DNA of 45,306 nucleotides. Origin: an uncultured Paracoccaceae bacterium. GTDB lineage: Bacteria; Pseudomonadota; Alphaproteobacteria; Rhodobacterales; Rhodobacteraceae. Made by a program: the position numbers and the translations under genes. The notes beneath the pieces were generated by a model. That model saw only the letters and a list, made by a program, of their open reading frames with translations. It ran no database searches and was not told where the DNA came from. The number at the start of each line of letters is the position of its first letter. The stretch's first letter is position 1. Location of the stretch: assembly GCA_937883775.1 (NCBI GenBank), contig CAKZXZ010000242.1, positions 1 through 45,306 of the forward strand, written 5' to 3'. Positions 30,614-38,919 of the stretch are shown one piece after another.

Positions 30614-32340
30614 CGACAGGTGTCGCGTGGCACCGACGCCTCCCTGCGCGTGTCCTTTTCTTTTTGTCACTGGCCCTGCTGCCACTGGGTATCATCGGCG
30701 TTGTGCAAAACGCCGAATTGTTCAAGGCATCTGAACGGCAATCCGAGCTTTCGTTGCTGGCTTTGACCGAACGCGCTGCCTCGGGCGAGCGTCAATTGAT
30801 CGAACGCACCTTTGGTGCAGTCGAGGCAGTTGGCGCGGTCATCGATACGCTTCTGGACGAACCAGAGGCGTGCCGCGCTTTTCTGCAAAAGTTCCAAAAC
30901 GAAAACAGCCGCTATGCTTTTGTCGGGTTCCTGCCGAAAAACGGGATTACCGAATGCTCTACCGTGAACGAGGTTATTGATTTTTCAGGCCTCCCAAACT
31001 TTGCCGATTACATGGACAACCCCCGGCCCAATGTCGAAGTGAACCTGGCCGCGCCCGGGTCAGGTGAAAGCGTGCTGATCGTCAATCAGCCCCGCTTTGA
31101 TGAAGGTGGCGCACTGAAGGGCTATGTGTCGATCTCTATTCCATTGTCGACCGTCGGGCGGGCCGAGGATTTTCTGGGTGAAGCCGACCCGATCACGCTT
31201 GTGACCTTCAATGCCGAAGGTCAGCTTTTATCAGCCGAGAATGGTCGCGAGGACGCCAAACAGAAAATTCCGGCCAACATTTCGCTCAAGGCCCTCGCGC
31301 GGGGGCAGGCGCGTACCTTTACCGCCACAAGCAGCGCCGGGAATGAGCGCGTCTACGGCGTGATCCCCATCGTGCCCGATGTGATCTACGCGCTTAGCTC
31401 TTGGCGCGTGGACGGGCCGGTTGCCCGCGGGATCGACGTGCCGGGCTTTGGTCTTTTGCTGCCGCTGTTGATGTGGCTTGCCAGCCTTCTGGTGGCGTGG
31501 TTCGTGATTGACCGTGTCGTGATGAGCCGTGTCGGCAAACTTGCAAAGGCGATCGAACGGTTTGCCCGTGACCGGACGGTGCCACGGCTGGATCAACGAC
31601 AGCTGGCCTCAACCGAACTGGGTATGCTTGAGACGGCATTTGCTGGTATGACCGAGGATCTTTTGCAAGACGAAGCCGAGCAAGAGGAACGCATCCGCGA
31701 GAAATCGATCCTGTTGAAGGAAGTGCATCACCGGGTGAAGAACAATCTGCAGATCATCTCGTCGATCATGAATATGCAGATCCGCAAGGCACATGTGCCC
31801 GAAACCAAACGCGCGCTGTCGCAGGTGCAGGACCGGATCATGGGGCTGTCAGGTGTCCACCGGACCTTGTATCAGGCGACCAATCTGACACAGATCAACG
31901 CAGCCACCCTGATCGAACAAATCGTCGAGCAAAGCCGCGTGATCGGCGGCCCAGCCGATACGCAGGTGCAGATCACCAAGACGCTTGATCCGGTTATCAT
32001 CTATCCCGATCAGGCCGTGCCCCTGTCGATGCTGGTGGCCGAAGCCCTGACCAATGCGATGAAATACATCGGCACCGCCAGCCCCGATCAGGACCCGAAA
32101 CTGGATATCTCGCTCAAGCTGGCGGACACGAACGAGGCCCATCTGTCGATTAAAAACACGTGCGGCGCGGCGTCAGGACCCACAGATGACGTGCCCTCCA
32201 CGGGGTTGGGCCAACAACTGATCCGTGCGTTCAGCACACAGCTGAACGGCGATTTAGACATTGTCTCGGACCCATCGCACTATGAAATCAACATCGTTTT
32301 CAAGGTGGACGAGTTCAAAGAGGCTCCTTTGGATTACTAA
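30610..32340 (+). CDS. HisKA_2-type membrane sensor histidine kinase, probable PhyR kinase
   Basis: A 576-residue kinase: a first membrane helix (about residues 15-33), a periplasmic sensory domain of about 240 residues (Cache-like by length and position), a second helix (about 278-302), a HAMP-like linker, and a HisKA_2/HATPase unit. The phospho-acceptor is probably His374 in KEVHHRVKNNLQIISSIMNM; the ATP lid region includes VAEALTNAMKYIG and STGLGQQLIRAF. HisKA_2/HWE kinases phosphorylate PhyR in the alphaproteobacteria studied. The gene overlaps ecfG by ATGA, so the sensor is part of the GSR operon. The signal is unknown. Confidence 0.93.
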   Translation: MTTGVAWHRRLPARVLFFLSLALLPLGIIGVVQNAELFKASERQSELSLLALTERAASGERQLIERTFGAVEAVGAVIDTLLDEPEACRAFLQKFQNENSRYAFVGFLPKNGITECSTVNEVIDFSGLPNFADYMDNPRPNVEVNLAAPGSGESVLIVNQPRFDEGGALKGYVSISIPLSTVGRAEDFLGEADPITLVTFNAEGQLLSAENGREDAKQKIPANISLKALARGQARTFTATSSAGNERVYGVIPIVPDVIYALSSWRVDGPVARGIDVPGFGLLLPLLMWLASLLVAWFVIDRVVMSRVGKLAKAIERFARDRTVPRLDQRQLASTELGMLETAFAGMTEDLLQDEAEQEERIREKSILLKEVHHRVKNNLQIISSIMNMQIRKAHVPETKRALSQVQDRIMGLSGVHRTLYQATNLTQINAATLIEQIVEQSRVIGGPADTQVQITKTLDPVIIYPDQAVPLSMLVAEALTNAMKYIGTASPDQDPKLDISLKLADTNEAHLSIKNTCGAASGPTDDVPSTGLGQQLIRAFSTQLNGDLDIVSDPSHYEINIVFKVDEFKEAPLDY

Positions 32341-32343
32341 ACT

Positions 32344-33897
32344 ATGGCTGCGGAAATCACCCTTCAGAATTGCGAGATCCTTATCACGGCCGAGGAGGCG
32401 TTCCGCGCTTTCGAAAAAGCTGTTCTGGCCGCACAAACCGACATTGTCGCCGGGTTTCGCCTGTTTGACTTCGATACCAAACTGCGCAGCACAGCGGCCC
32501 GGCAAATCGGTGAGACATGGTTTGATCTGATCCTGCACAAGGCTGACAGCGGGGTCCGCTTTGATCTGACGGTATCGGATTTTGACCCGATTGTGCGCAG
32601 CCAGCTGCACGGTCATGCCTGGCGCACGGTGCGCTTTGGCGAGGCGCTCAAACAGGCCGCGCGCCATCCTGAAAACATCACGGTGCAGGCGGATATGCAC
32701 GGCGCACGCGTCGGCGCGGTATCCAGCCTTGCGTTATGGCCCAAGGCGCGCGGGCTTTTAGAGGAAACGATTGGCACGTTTGAACAGCTCAAAGAGGATG
32801 CACAAACGCTATTTCTAAAAGAACACCCCGGCTTGGCCGCCTTGCTGCGCGATGATGGGCATGGGGCACCAAAGCCCCGCCTGTGGCCGCCCGAGAAACT
32901 TGTCCCGGCGACGCATCATCACAAGCTTGCGGTGATTGACGGGCGCAAGGTTTATATCGGTGGTCTTGATCTAAATGATCGCCGATATGACACGCCTGCG
33001 CACGATCAAAGCAGTGCGCAAACCTGGCACGACATCCAGTTGTTGATCGATGACGCCGCTTTGGCCACCCAGGCGCGCACGCATCTTGATGTTTTCCGGC
33101 AGCACGGCGCCGCTGCAGCGAAAAGCGGGTCTTTGCAAAAACCGTTTTTGGCAACAAGATCCGTGGGTGATCCGGCCGCGCTGATGTCGATGGCGCCACT
33201 CCCGGTCGAGCAGGGGTTGCGGCAGGCCATACTGGATAACATCGCCCAATCACGCGATCTGATCTATCTTGAGACACAGTACTTCCGGGACCGCGAAGTT
33301 GCAGACGCGCTGGTGCAGGCCGCACAGAAATGGGCGGGGTTGAGCCTTGTGATGATCCTGCCAGCCGCACCCGAGGACGTCGCCTTTGAAGGGGCCGATG
33401 GCTCGGACGCGCGGTTTGGCGAATATCTGCAGGCGGAATGCGTGTCTCAGGTGGCCGACGCGTTCGGCCCTCGTGCCTTTTTCGGAGCGCCTGTCAAAAA
33501 AGAGCGCGCTTTAACCGAAGGCCGCGCAACCTTGCATCAGGCACCCTTGATTTATGTCCACGCCAAAGTTTCGATCTTTGATGATCGCGCGGCCATCGTC
33601 TCGTCGGCCAATCTGAACGGTCGCAGCCTCAGCTGGGATACCGAGGCGGGGGTCGAACTGACCTCGATCCCGCTGGTCAAAAAGTTCAAAGCGCGATGTA
33701 TCTCGCATTGGCTGGAAGGCGGGGACCCGAGCCCTTTCATGACGGGCCCCGATGCGATCAAAGCCTGGTGCCGGCTTGGCGCGCTGAACGCCGCAACCGC
33801 GCCTCAGGACCGGACCGGTTTTCTGGTGCCTTATGACAAAGAGCCGGGGCGCCGGTTTGGCCAGAACCTGCCAGGTATTCCGGGCGAAATGGTCTGA
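32344..33897 (+). CDS. Phospholipase D-family enzyme with two HKD motifs
   Basis: A 517-residue protein with both catalytic HxKxxxxD motifs: H192-x-K194-xxxx-D199 (HHHKLAVIDGRKVYIGG) and H406-x-K408-xxxx-D413 (YVHAKVSIFDDRAAIVSSAN). No signal peptide or membrane helix is evident, so it is likely cytoplasmic or peripheral. Overall layout resembles eukaryote-like PLDs more than the membrane-anchored cardiolipin synthases. It would hydrolyse or transfer phosphatidyl groups of membrane lipids. It starts 4 nt after the kinase stop and is therefore the fourth gene of the nepR-ecfG-kinase operon, an unusual partner that suggests membrane-lipid remodelling as a stress output. Confidence 0.88.
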   Translation: MAAEITLQNCEILITAEEAFRAFEKAVLAAQTDIVAGFRLFDFDTKLRSTAARQIGETWFDLILHKADSGVRFDLTVSDFDPIVRSQLHGHAWRTVRFGEALKQAARHPENITVQADMHGARVGAVSSLALWPKARGLLEETIGTFEQLKEDAQTLFLKEHPGLAALLRDDGHGAPKPRLWPPEKLVPATHHHKLAVIDGRKVYIGGLDLNDRRYDTPAHDQSSAQTWHDIQLLIDDAALATQARTHLDVFRQHGAAAAKSGSLQKPFLATRSVGDPAALMSMAPLPVEQGLRQAILDNIAQSRDLIYLETQYFRDREVADALVQAAQKWAGLSLVMILPAAPEDVAFEGADGSDARFGEYLQAECVSQVADAFGPRAFFGAPVKKERALTEGRATLHQAPLIYVHAKVSIFDDRAAIVSSANLNGRSLSWDTEAGVELTSIPLVKKFKARCISHWLEGGDPSPFMTGPDAIKAWCRLGALNAATAPQDRTGFLVPYDKEPGRRFGQNLPGIPGEMV

Positions 33898-33911
33898 ACG
33901 CGGTCTTTATC

Positions 33912-33937
33912 GGAACAATTCAAAGCGTCTGTGGGTT
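33912..33937 (+). promoter_or_regulatory. Probable EcfG-type promoter of csbD
   Basis: GGAAC (33912-33916), 17 nt, GGTT (33934-33937); one mismatch from CGTT. It lies 33 nt before the csbD ATG. Confidence 0.65.
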
Positions 33938-33970
33938 TGTCTTTTAGAAACCAAATGAAAGGAGTGCGCT

Positions 33971-34171
33971 ATGAATTGGGAGCAAATCGAAGGCAAATGG
34001 CAACAGATGAAGGGTGACGCGAAAGCCCAGTGGGGCAAGCTCACTGATGACGATGTCGAGCGGGCCGAAGGCAACCGTGAGAAGCTCGAAGGCATCCTGC
34101 AAGAGAAATACGGCAAGACCAAAGAAGAGGTCCACGACGAGGTCGATGCCTGGATGAAGAAAGCCAGCTAA
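33971..34171 (+). CDS. csbD: CsbD-family stress protein
   Basis: A 66-residue hydrophilic helical protein. MNWEQIEGKWQQMKGDAKAQ followed by WGKLTDDDVERAEGNREKLEG is the CsbD/YjbJ signature. CsbD proteins are among the most abundant stress-induced proteins in many bacteria (sigma-B regulated in Bacillus); molecular function is unknown. GAAAGGAG precedes the ATG and a terminator follows, giving a monocistronic unit at the right border of the stress island. Confidence 0.95.
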   Translation: MNWEQIEGKWQQMKGDAKAQWGKLTDDDVERAEGNREKLEGILQEKYGKTKEEVHDEVDAWMKKAS

Positions 34172-34227
34172 AACGCAGCTTTCCTGTAAGTGGACCTTTT
34201 GAATAAGGTCTGATGAGACGATGTATG

Positions 34228-34268
34228 GTGGACCGCAAAACAAGTGTTTGTGGTCCACTTTGCTTTTT
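34228..34268 (+). terminator. Rho-independent terminator after csbD
   Basis: GTGGACCGCAAA (34228-34239) pairs with TTTGTGGTCCAC (34247-34258) with one G-T wobble, followed by TTTGCTTTTTT. It lies 56 nt after the csbD stop. The following 34269-34414 shows no gene. Confidence 0.88.
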
Positions 34269-34414
34269 TCGGGTCGTCAGAAAGACGGTGGTGCAGCCAG
34301 CATCATGGGTTGCGATGGTCGTCTGCAATGCCGCCAGGAAATCCTAAAGAACAAGACCTCATAATCAGGGTTATGTTAATCTGTAAGGATCCTCTATCCG
34401 CAATCCACCACCAT

Positions 34415-35923
34415 TTACTCGGCAGATTGCGGGGTGCCTCCGCTGGCCACGTGGCGTTTCCACTGGCCGTAAAACCCATAGATCAGTGACAGGATGCTGG
34501 CGGTCAACAGGATGGCAGTGATCGGGCGTGAGACGAATTCGATATAGTTGTAATCCGAAATGACCAGACCTTGGCGCAAGCTGCGTTCGGCAATCGGGCC
34601 CAGCACAAGACCAATCACGAACGACGCAATCGGGTATTTCAGTTTGCGCAGCAAGAAGCCAAATGCACCCATGGCCAACATCACGCCGACATCCACAATG
34701 TTCGAATTCAGCGCATAGACACCCGTCATGCACAGCACCACGATGGCCGGGCCGACCAGCGCATAGGGCGCTTTCAGCACCAGCGCGAAATAGCGCGCCA
34801 TGCGGATGCCGAAGATCAGCATCAGGATGTTGGCGATGAACATGCCGATGAAGACGGTATAGACCAGCTGCGTGTTGGTCTCCATCAGCAGCGGTCCTGG
34901 GATGATACCATGGATCGTGAGGCCTCCCAGCATGACCGCTGTTGTGGCCGATCCGGGAATGCCCAGTGCCAGCAGCGGGATCATGGACCCCCCGACAGCC
35001 GAGTTATTGGCCGATTCCGGTGCTGCGATGCCATCGGGCACGCCGGTGCCAAAATCCTGCGGCCGCTTTGACCAGCGCACCGCCTCGGAATAGCTGATGA
35101 ACGCGGCTGTTGTGGCACCCACGCCGGGCAGCGCGCCGATGACAGCTCCGATGCCCGAAGACCGGATCAACGTGAAACGGGTGGCCATGAATTCTTTCAT
35201 GCTGGGCAGTTTGGTCGACACATCGGTAATGACATCCGCGGTCGAGGTTTTTTCGCCTGCGCGTTGCAAAACCTCGGCCAGTGCAAAGGTGCCGATGATC
35301 GCAGGCACAAAGCTGATGCCGGTCAGCAGCGACAGGTTGCCGAACGTATATCGTTCTGTCCCGGTGATCGGATCAAGGCCGACCGTGGCGATGCCAAGGC
35401 CCAAAAGCCCCGCGACCAGACCTTTCAGGATCGACCCGCCGCCAATCGCCGCGATTGCGGTGATGCCCAGGACGGCAAGGGCGAAATATTCTGCTGGCCC
35501 AAAATTCAGCGCGAACTGCGCCATGGGTGGGGCCAGCAGCATCAGAACAATCGTGCCGAAAATGCCGCCAATCGCCGACGAGGCCAGCGCGATCCCCAGC
35601 GCTTTGCCTGCCTCGCCTTTCTTGGCCATCGGATAGCCATCCAGCGCGGTACAGGCCGCTTCCGGGCTGCCCGGCGTGTTGAACAGAATGGCCGAGATCG
35701 ATCCGCCAAAGGTCGAACCCACATAGACCCCCGCCAACAGCAACAGCCCTGCAGTTGGGTCAAAAACGAAGGTGAACGGGATCAGCAAGGCAACGCCGAC
35801 GATGCCGGTCAGGCCGGGCACCGATCCAAAGGCGATGCCCCAGATCACCGAAAAGATGATAAGCAAGAAGGAGGACGGGTTGCCGAACAGGTAAGCCAGC
35901 GCGGATCCATAGGCTTCCAACAT
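34415..35923 (-). CDS. TTT-family transporter large membrane subunit, TctA
   Basis: A 502-residue permease with about 11-12 helices. LFNTPGSPEAACTALDGYPM and ALGIPGSATTAVMLGGLTIH, followed by GIIPGPLL, are the TctA signatures. With the small subunit TctB and the periplasmic binder TctC it takes up carboxylates driven by an ion gradient. Order on the minus strand is aminotransferase, tctC, tctB, tctA. The gap to tctB is 21 nt. It is the last gene of the operon and converges on csbD. Confidence 0.94.
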   Translation of the reverse strand: MLEAYGSALAYLFGNPSSFLLIIFSVIWGIAFGSVPGLTGIVGVALLIPFTFVFDPTAGLLLLAGVYVGSTFGGSISAILFNTPGSPEAACTALDGYPMAKKGEAGKALGIALASSAIGGIFGTIVLMLLAPPMAQFALNFGPAEYFALAVLGITAIAAIGGGSILKGLVAGLLGLGIATVGLDPITGTERYTFGNLSLLTGISFVPAIIGTFALAEVLQRAGEKTSTADVITDVSTKLPSMKEFMATRFTLIRSSGIGAVIGALPGVGATTAAFISYSEAVRWSKRPQDFGTGVPDGIAAPESANNSAVGGSMIPLLALGIPGSATTAVMLGGLTIHGIIPGPLLMETNTQLVYTVFIGMFIANILMLIFGIRMARYFALVLKAPYALVGPAIVVLCMTGVYALNSNIVDVGVMLAMGAFGFLLRKLKYPIASFVIGLVLGPIAERSLRQGLVISDYNYIEFVSRPITAILLTASILSLIYGFYGQWKRHVASGGTPQSAE

Positions 35924-35944
35924 AATGCGCTTTCCTTCCTATTT

Positions 35945-36454
35945 TCAGTAAAACAGGATGTTGAGATCGTAAAAGACCCCGACACCCCGCGGCAGCGGCA
36001 ATTCAAGCGCGCGCGTGAAAAAGAGCACCAGCGCCACGGTAAAGACCGCTGCAAACAAGAACCGCATCCCCATGTTGTGGTAGGGGATGACAAAGCTCGC
36101 CAGCACCAGAAAGCCGAAGGTCGCCAGGATAAAGCCGGTGGTCTGGAAGGCCCAGAAATAGACCAGAATCAAGCCGCCCATCGCGGTGATGCGTAGCGCG
36201 GTATAGCGAAAATCGTCCGACATGGTGAACGCACCCTGCAGGCGCGCGCCACTGTCACGCATCGCAAGAAACGAGCGGACGACCAGCGTGCCGGTAATCA
36301 ACGCCATCGTGCCGAAAATGATCTTGGGCCAGTAATCTGCATCGGCCTGCGCAAAGCGGCGCGATTCAGGAAAGCTGTCAGCGACGAACCACAAAAAGAT
36401 CGACGCGCCGAACAACAGGGCAGCGAACCCCAGATCAAGCAGGCGTTGGGCCAT
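35945..36454 (-). CDS. TTT-family transporter small membrane subunit, TctB
   Basis: A 169-residue protein with four predicted helices (first at about 5-25, LLDLGFAALLFGASIFLWFV; later segments include GGLILVYFWAFQTTGFILAT and FLFAAVFTVALVLFF). TctB proteins are poorly conserved; identity rests on length, topology and position between tctC and tctA. It pairs with TctA in the membrane. Confidence 0.88.
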   Translation of the reverse strand: MAQRLLDLGFAALLFGASIFLWFVADSFPESRRFAQADADYWPKIIFGTMALITGTLVVRSFLAMRDSGARLQGAFTMSDDFRYTALRITAMGGLILVYFWAFQTTGFILATFGFLVLASFVIPYHNMGMRFLFAAVFTVALVLFFTRALELPLPRGVGVFYDLNILFY

Positions 36455-36548
36455 GGTGGATATCCTAGAAAGAGCTCAGCAATAAGAAAGCCGCCGCGCG
36501 CGAAGACCCCAATGCAAGGCCCGGTGCGCGCGGCGCGCAAGACAAAGG

Positions 36549-37508
36549 TTACTCGACCAGACCCAGCGCTGTCAGCACTTCGGTATAGGTCGCGATCTCT
36601 TGCTCGATGAATGTGGCGAATTCATCAGGGCCCAGCAGAACCGAACGGTATTGCAGCGCGGCTTGCTCCTGCACCTCTTGATAAGCGTCGGACGCAACGG
36701 CCTGGCTCACCAGATCGAACATCTTTTCCACATGTGCAGGATCGGCATCCGCAGGCATCGCAAAGGCGCGCCAGCGGCCCAGCGTCACGTCATAGCCCAG
36801 CTCTTTCGCGGTGGGCACATCGGGCAGCACCGGCAAGCGTTCATCCGAAAAGACGACCAGCGGGCGCATGTCACCAGATTCGATCAGACCACGGGCCGGG
36901 CCATATTCCTCGTGCATCGCATCGACCTGACCGCCCAGCGTGTTCGACACCATCTCGGACGAGCCGAACGGCACGGTCGTCACCTCGGCCCCGGTTTCGA
37001 TGTTCCACAAGCCCATCGCGGTGTCATCAAAGCCAGCGGCCCCGGTGATGCCCACGGTCAGATCGCCGGGGTTTTCACGCCCATGGGCGATGAACTCTTC
37101 GATGGTCTGAAACGGGCTGTCGGCGGGCACGACGATCATGCCCTGATCGTATTGCACCCGTGCGAGCGGCTGGAACTCACCCATATCCTGACGGCCCAGA
37201 ACATGCGCGATGATCTGATCGGGGCTGATCGCCTTCATCGTGTAGCCGTCCACACGGCGTTGCAGGAAGTTGGCGTAGGCTGGCATGCCCCCGCCCCCCT
37301 GAATGGCGATCGGGACCATGGATTGGCCGGCGATCTCTTCAAAAGGTTGCGCGACGGCGCGCACGAAACGGTCGGTGCCGCCACCCGGGCCATAAGCGTG
37401 GATCACCTCAACAGTGCGCGAGGGGTAATCCTCGGCCAGTGTCGCGGTTGCGGCGAACAAGGCGCCAGCGGTAACGGCGACGGCGGTTGTAAATTTCAGA
37501 GACAACAT
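36549..37508 (-). CDS. TTT-family periplasmic substrate-binding protein, TctC/BugD-like
   Basis: A 319-residue protein with a signal peptide (about residues 1-25, ending ATATLAED) and the Bug/TctC fold. YPSRTVEVIHAYGPGGGTDR is the first ligand-binding loop and GITGAAGFDDTAMGLWNIET lies at the second. TctC proteins bind diverse carboxylates, so the substrate cannot be told from sequence. It leads the transporter genes, 95 nt before tctB, and is separated from the upstream aminotransferase gene by 88 nt that contain a stable hairpin. Confidence 0.92.
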   Translation of the reverse strand: MLSLKFTTAVAVTAGALFAATATLAEDYPSRTVEVIHAYGPGGGTDRFVRAVAQPFEEIAGQSMVPIAIQGGGGMPAYANFLQRRVDGYTMKAISPDQIIAHVLGRQDMGEFQPLARVQYDQGMIVVPADSPFQTIEEFIAHGRENPGDLTVGITGAAGFDDTAMGLWNIETGAEVTTVPFGSSEMVSNTLGGQVDAMHEEYGPARGLIESGDMRPLVVFSDERLPVLPDVPTAKELGYDVTLGRWRAFAMPADADPAHVEKMFDLVSQAVASDAYQEVQEQAALQYRSVLLGPDEFATFIEQEIATYTEVLTALGLVE

Positions 37509-37555
37509 TTCTCTCCTCCCAGAAAGTATCTTGAGTATGTGGCGTTATGTTAGGG

Positions 37556-37587
37556 GGCGATCCGGTGCCACAGAGTTGCGGATCGCC
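37556..37587 (-). other. Hairpin between the aminotransferase and tctC genes
   Basis: GGCGATCCG (37556-37564) and CGGATCGCC (37579-37587) form a perfect 9-bp stem with a 14-nt loop. On the coding (minus) strand no T-tract follows, so it may not terminate; it may instead adjust read-through or protect the downstream transporter mRNA, giving unequal expression within one operon. Confidence 0.55.
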
Positions 37588-37596
37588 TTTATGCAG

Positions 37597-38793
37597 TTAT
37601 TCAGCTGCGATCTGTTCGGGCGTGCTCTCCTCAAGCACTTTCATTGCCGCGTCGATCCCGCCTTTTGCATGCGGAATGCCGGATTTGGCCAAGCCCATTT
37701 CGATCCCTGACAACGTGCCCATCAGCATCGCGTCGTTGAAATCGCCCAGATGGCCGATGCGGAAGACCCGGTCAGCCACTTTCGACAGGCCATTACCCAG
37801 CGAGATATCGAAGTTTTCAAGCACCGTGGCGCGGAACGCATCGGCGCTATGCCCTTCGGGCAGCAGAACTGCTGTCAGCACGCCGCTTTCCTGACCTTGC
37901 TGCGCACAAAGCACGTCAAGATCCCAGGCGCGCACCGCAGCGCGGGTGGCACGGCCATGACGGGCGTGCCGCGCAAAGACGTTTTCCAACCCTTCTTCAT
38001 GGATCATCGCAATCGCCTCGTTGAGGCCGTAAAGCATGTTTGTGGCGGGCGTGTAGGGGAAGTAACCGGTCTGATTAAGGTCAGCCATCTCTTGCCAATC
38101 CCAATAGGATCGGCGCATGCCGCCCGTTTTGGCGACCTCCATCGCTTTGTCGTTCACGCAGTTGAACGAAATGCCGGGCGGCAGCATCAGACCTTTTTGC
38201 GAACCTGAGACGCACACATCGACGCCCCATTCGTCAAATCGGAAATCCACCGATGCGAGGCCGGAAATGGAATCGACCATCAGCAATGCGGGATGCCCGG
38301 TGCTGTCGATGGCGGCGCGCACATCCGCGATAGGCGACACCGACCCGGTCGAGGTCTCATTATGCACGACACAAACCGCTTTGATCTCATGCGCTTTGTC
38401 TTCGCGCAACCGGGCGGCGATGGCTTCGGGATCAGCCCCGCCGCGCCAATCGCCTTCGATAAATTCGGGCTCAAGCCCCAGCCGTTTGGCCATCTTCATC
38501 CACAGCATCGAAAAGTGCCCGGTTTCGTACATCAAGACGCGGTCGCCTTCGGACAATGTGTTGATAAGGGCGGCTTCCCACGCACCTGTGCCCGAGGCTG
38601 GATAGATGATCGCGCGGCCTGCGTCGGTCTTGAAGATCGTCTTCATGCCGTCCAGCGCCGTGTGGCCAACAGCGGCGAAATCGGGGCCGCGGTGGTCGAT
38701 GGTTTGCATGCTGATGGCGCGCAAAATGCGATCTGGCACCGCACTTGGACCCGGAATTTGCAAAAAGTGCCGACCCGCTTTTCTTGACGTCAT
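37597..38793 (-). CDS. Class V PLP aminotransferase, serine/alanine-glyoxylate type
   Basis: A 398-residue fold-type I PLP enzyme. The N-terminal FLQIPGPSAVPDRILRAIS, the loop YPASGTGAWEAALINTL, Asp174 in LMVDSISGLA and the PLP-binding Lys200 in SGSQKGLMLPPG match the alanine/serine/aspartate-glyoxylate aminotransferase family, which converts glyoxylate to glycine using an amino-acid donor. It is divergent from a fused FAD/Fe-S hydroxyacid dehydrogenase that could make glyoxylate from glycolate, which supports this role. The beta-hydroxyaspartate cycle homologue BhcA is related, but bhcB, bhcC and bhcD are not in the window. Other amino acceptors remain possible. Confidence 0.87.
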   Translation of the reverse strand: MTSRKAGRHFLQIPGPSAVPDRILRAISMQTIDHRGPDFAAVGHTALDGMKTIFKTDAGRAIIYPASGTGAWEAALINTLSEGDRVLMYETGHFSMLWMKMAKRLGLEPEFIEGDWRGGADPEAIAARLREDKAHEIKAVCVVHNETSTGSVSPIADVRAAIDSTGHPALLMVDSISGLASVDFRFDEWGVDVCVSGSQKGLMLPPGISFNCVNDKAMEVAKTGGMRRSYWDWQEMADLNQTGYFPYTPATNMLYGLNEAIAMIHEEGLENVFARHARHGRATRAAVRAWDLDVLCAQQGQESGVLTAVLLPEGHSADAFRATVLENFDISLGNGLSKVADRVFRIGHLGDFNDAMLMGTLSGIEMGLAKSGIPHAKGGIDAAMKVLEESTPEQIAAE

Positions 38794-38854
38794 CAGTGAT
38801 CCTCCACGATCATTCGGTTCAAAGGCTTGAAAGGTCCGTTGCCGAAAATATAAT

Positions 38855-38873
38855 ATTGAATTATGAATACAAT
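38855..38873. promoter_or_regulatory. AT-rich dyad in the divergent promoter region, possible GntR site
   Basis: ATTG-N11-CAAT (38855-38873) is an imperfect dyad inside a conspicuous AT-rich stretch (about 38845-38880) in otherwise GC-rich DNA. It lies in the 126-nt gap between the divergent aminotransferase and dehydrogenase genes, where the GntR regulator encoded at 41813 would be expected to bind. GGAGGGG at 38904-38910 is the ribosome site of the dehydrogenase. Confidence 0.45.
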
Positions 38874-38919
38874 TTGAAATGTTCGACTGTCAAGCCGAGC
38901 CGTGGAGGGGATGTAAAAT

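Noticed and set aside
35264-36196. 310-codon plus-strand frame opposite tctA/tctB
   Set aside because: It is extremely rich in Arg, Gln, Asp and His with no domain; it is the antisense of a membrane protein.
37597-38793. Assigning the aminotransferase as BhcA of the beta-hydroxyaspartate cycle
   Set aside because: The other cycle genes (bhcB, bhcC, bhcD) are not in the window, so only the broader glyoxylate aminotransferase family is supported.
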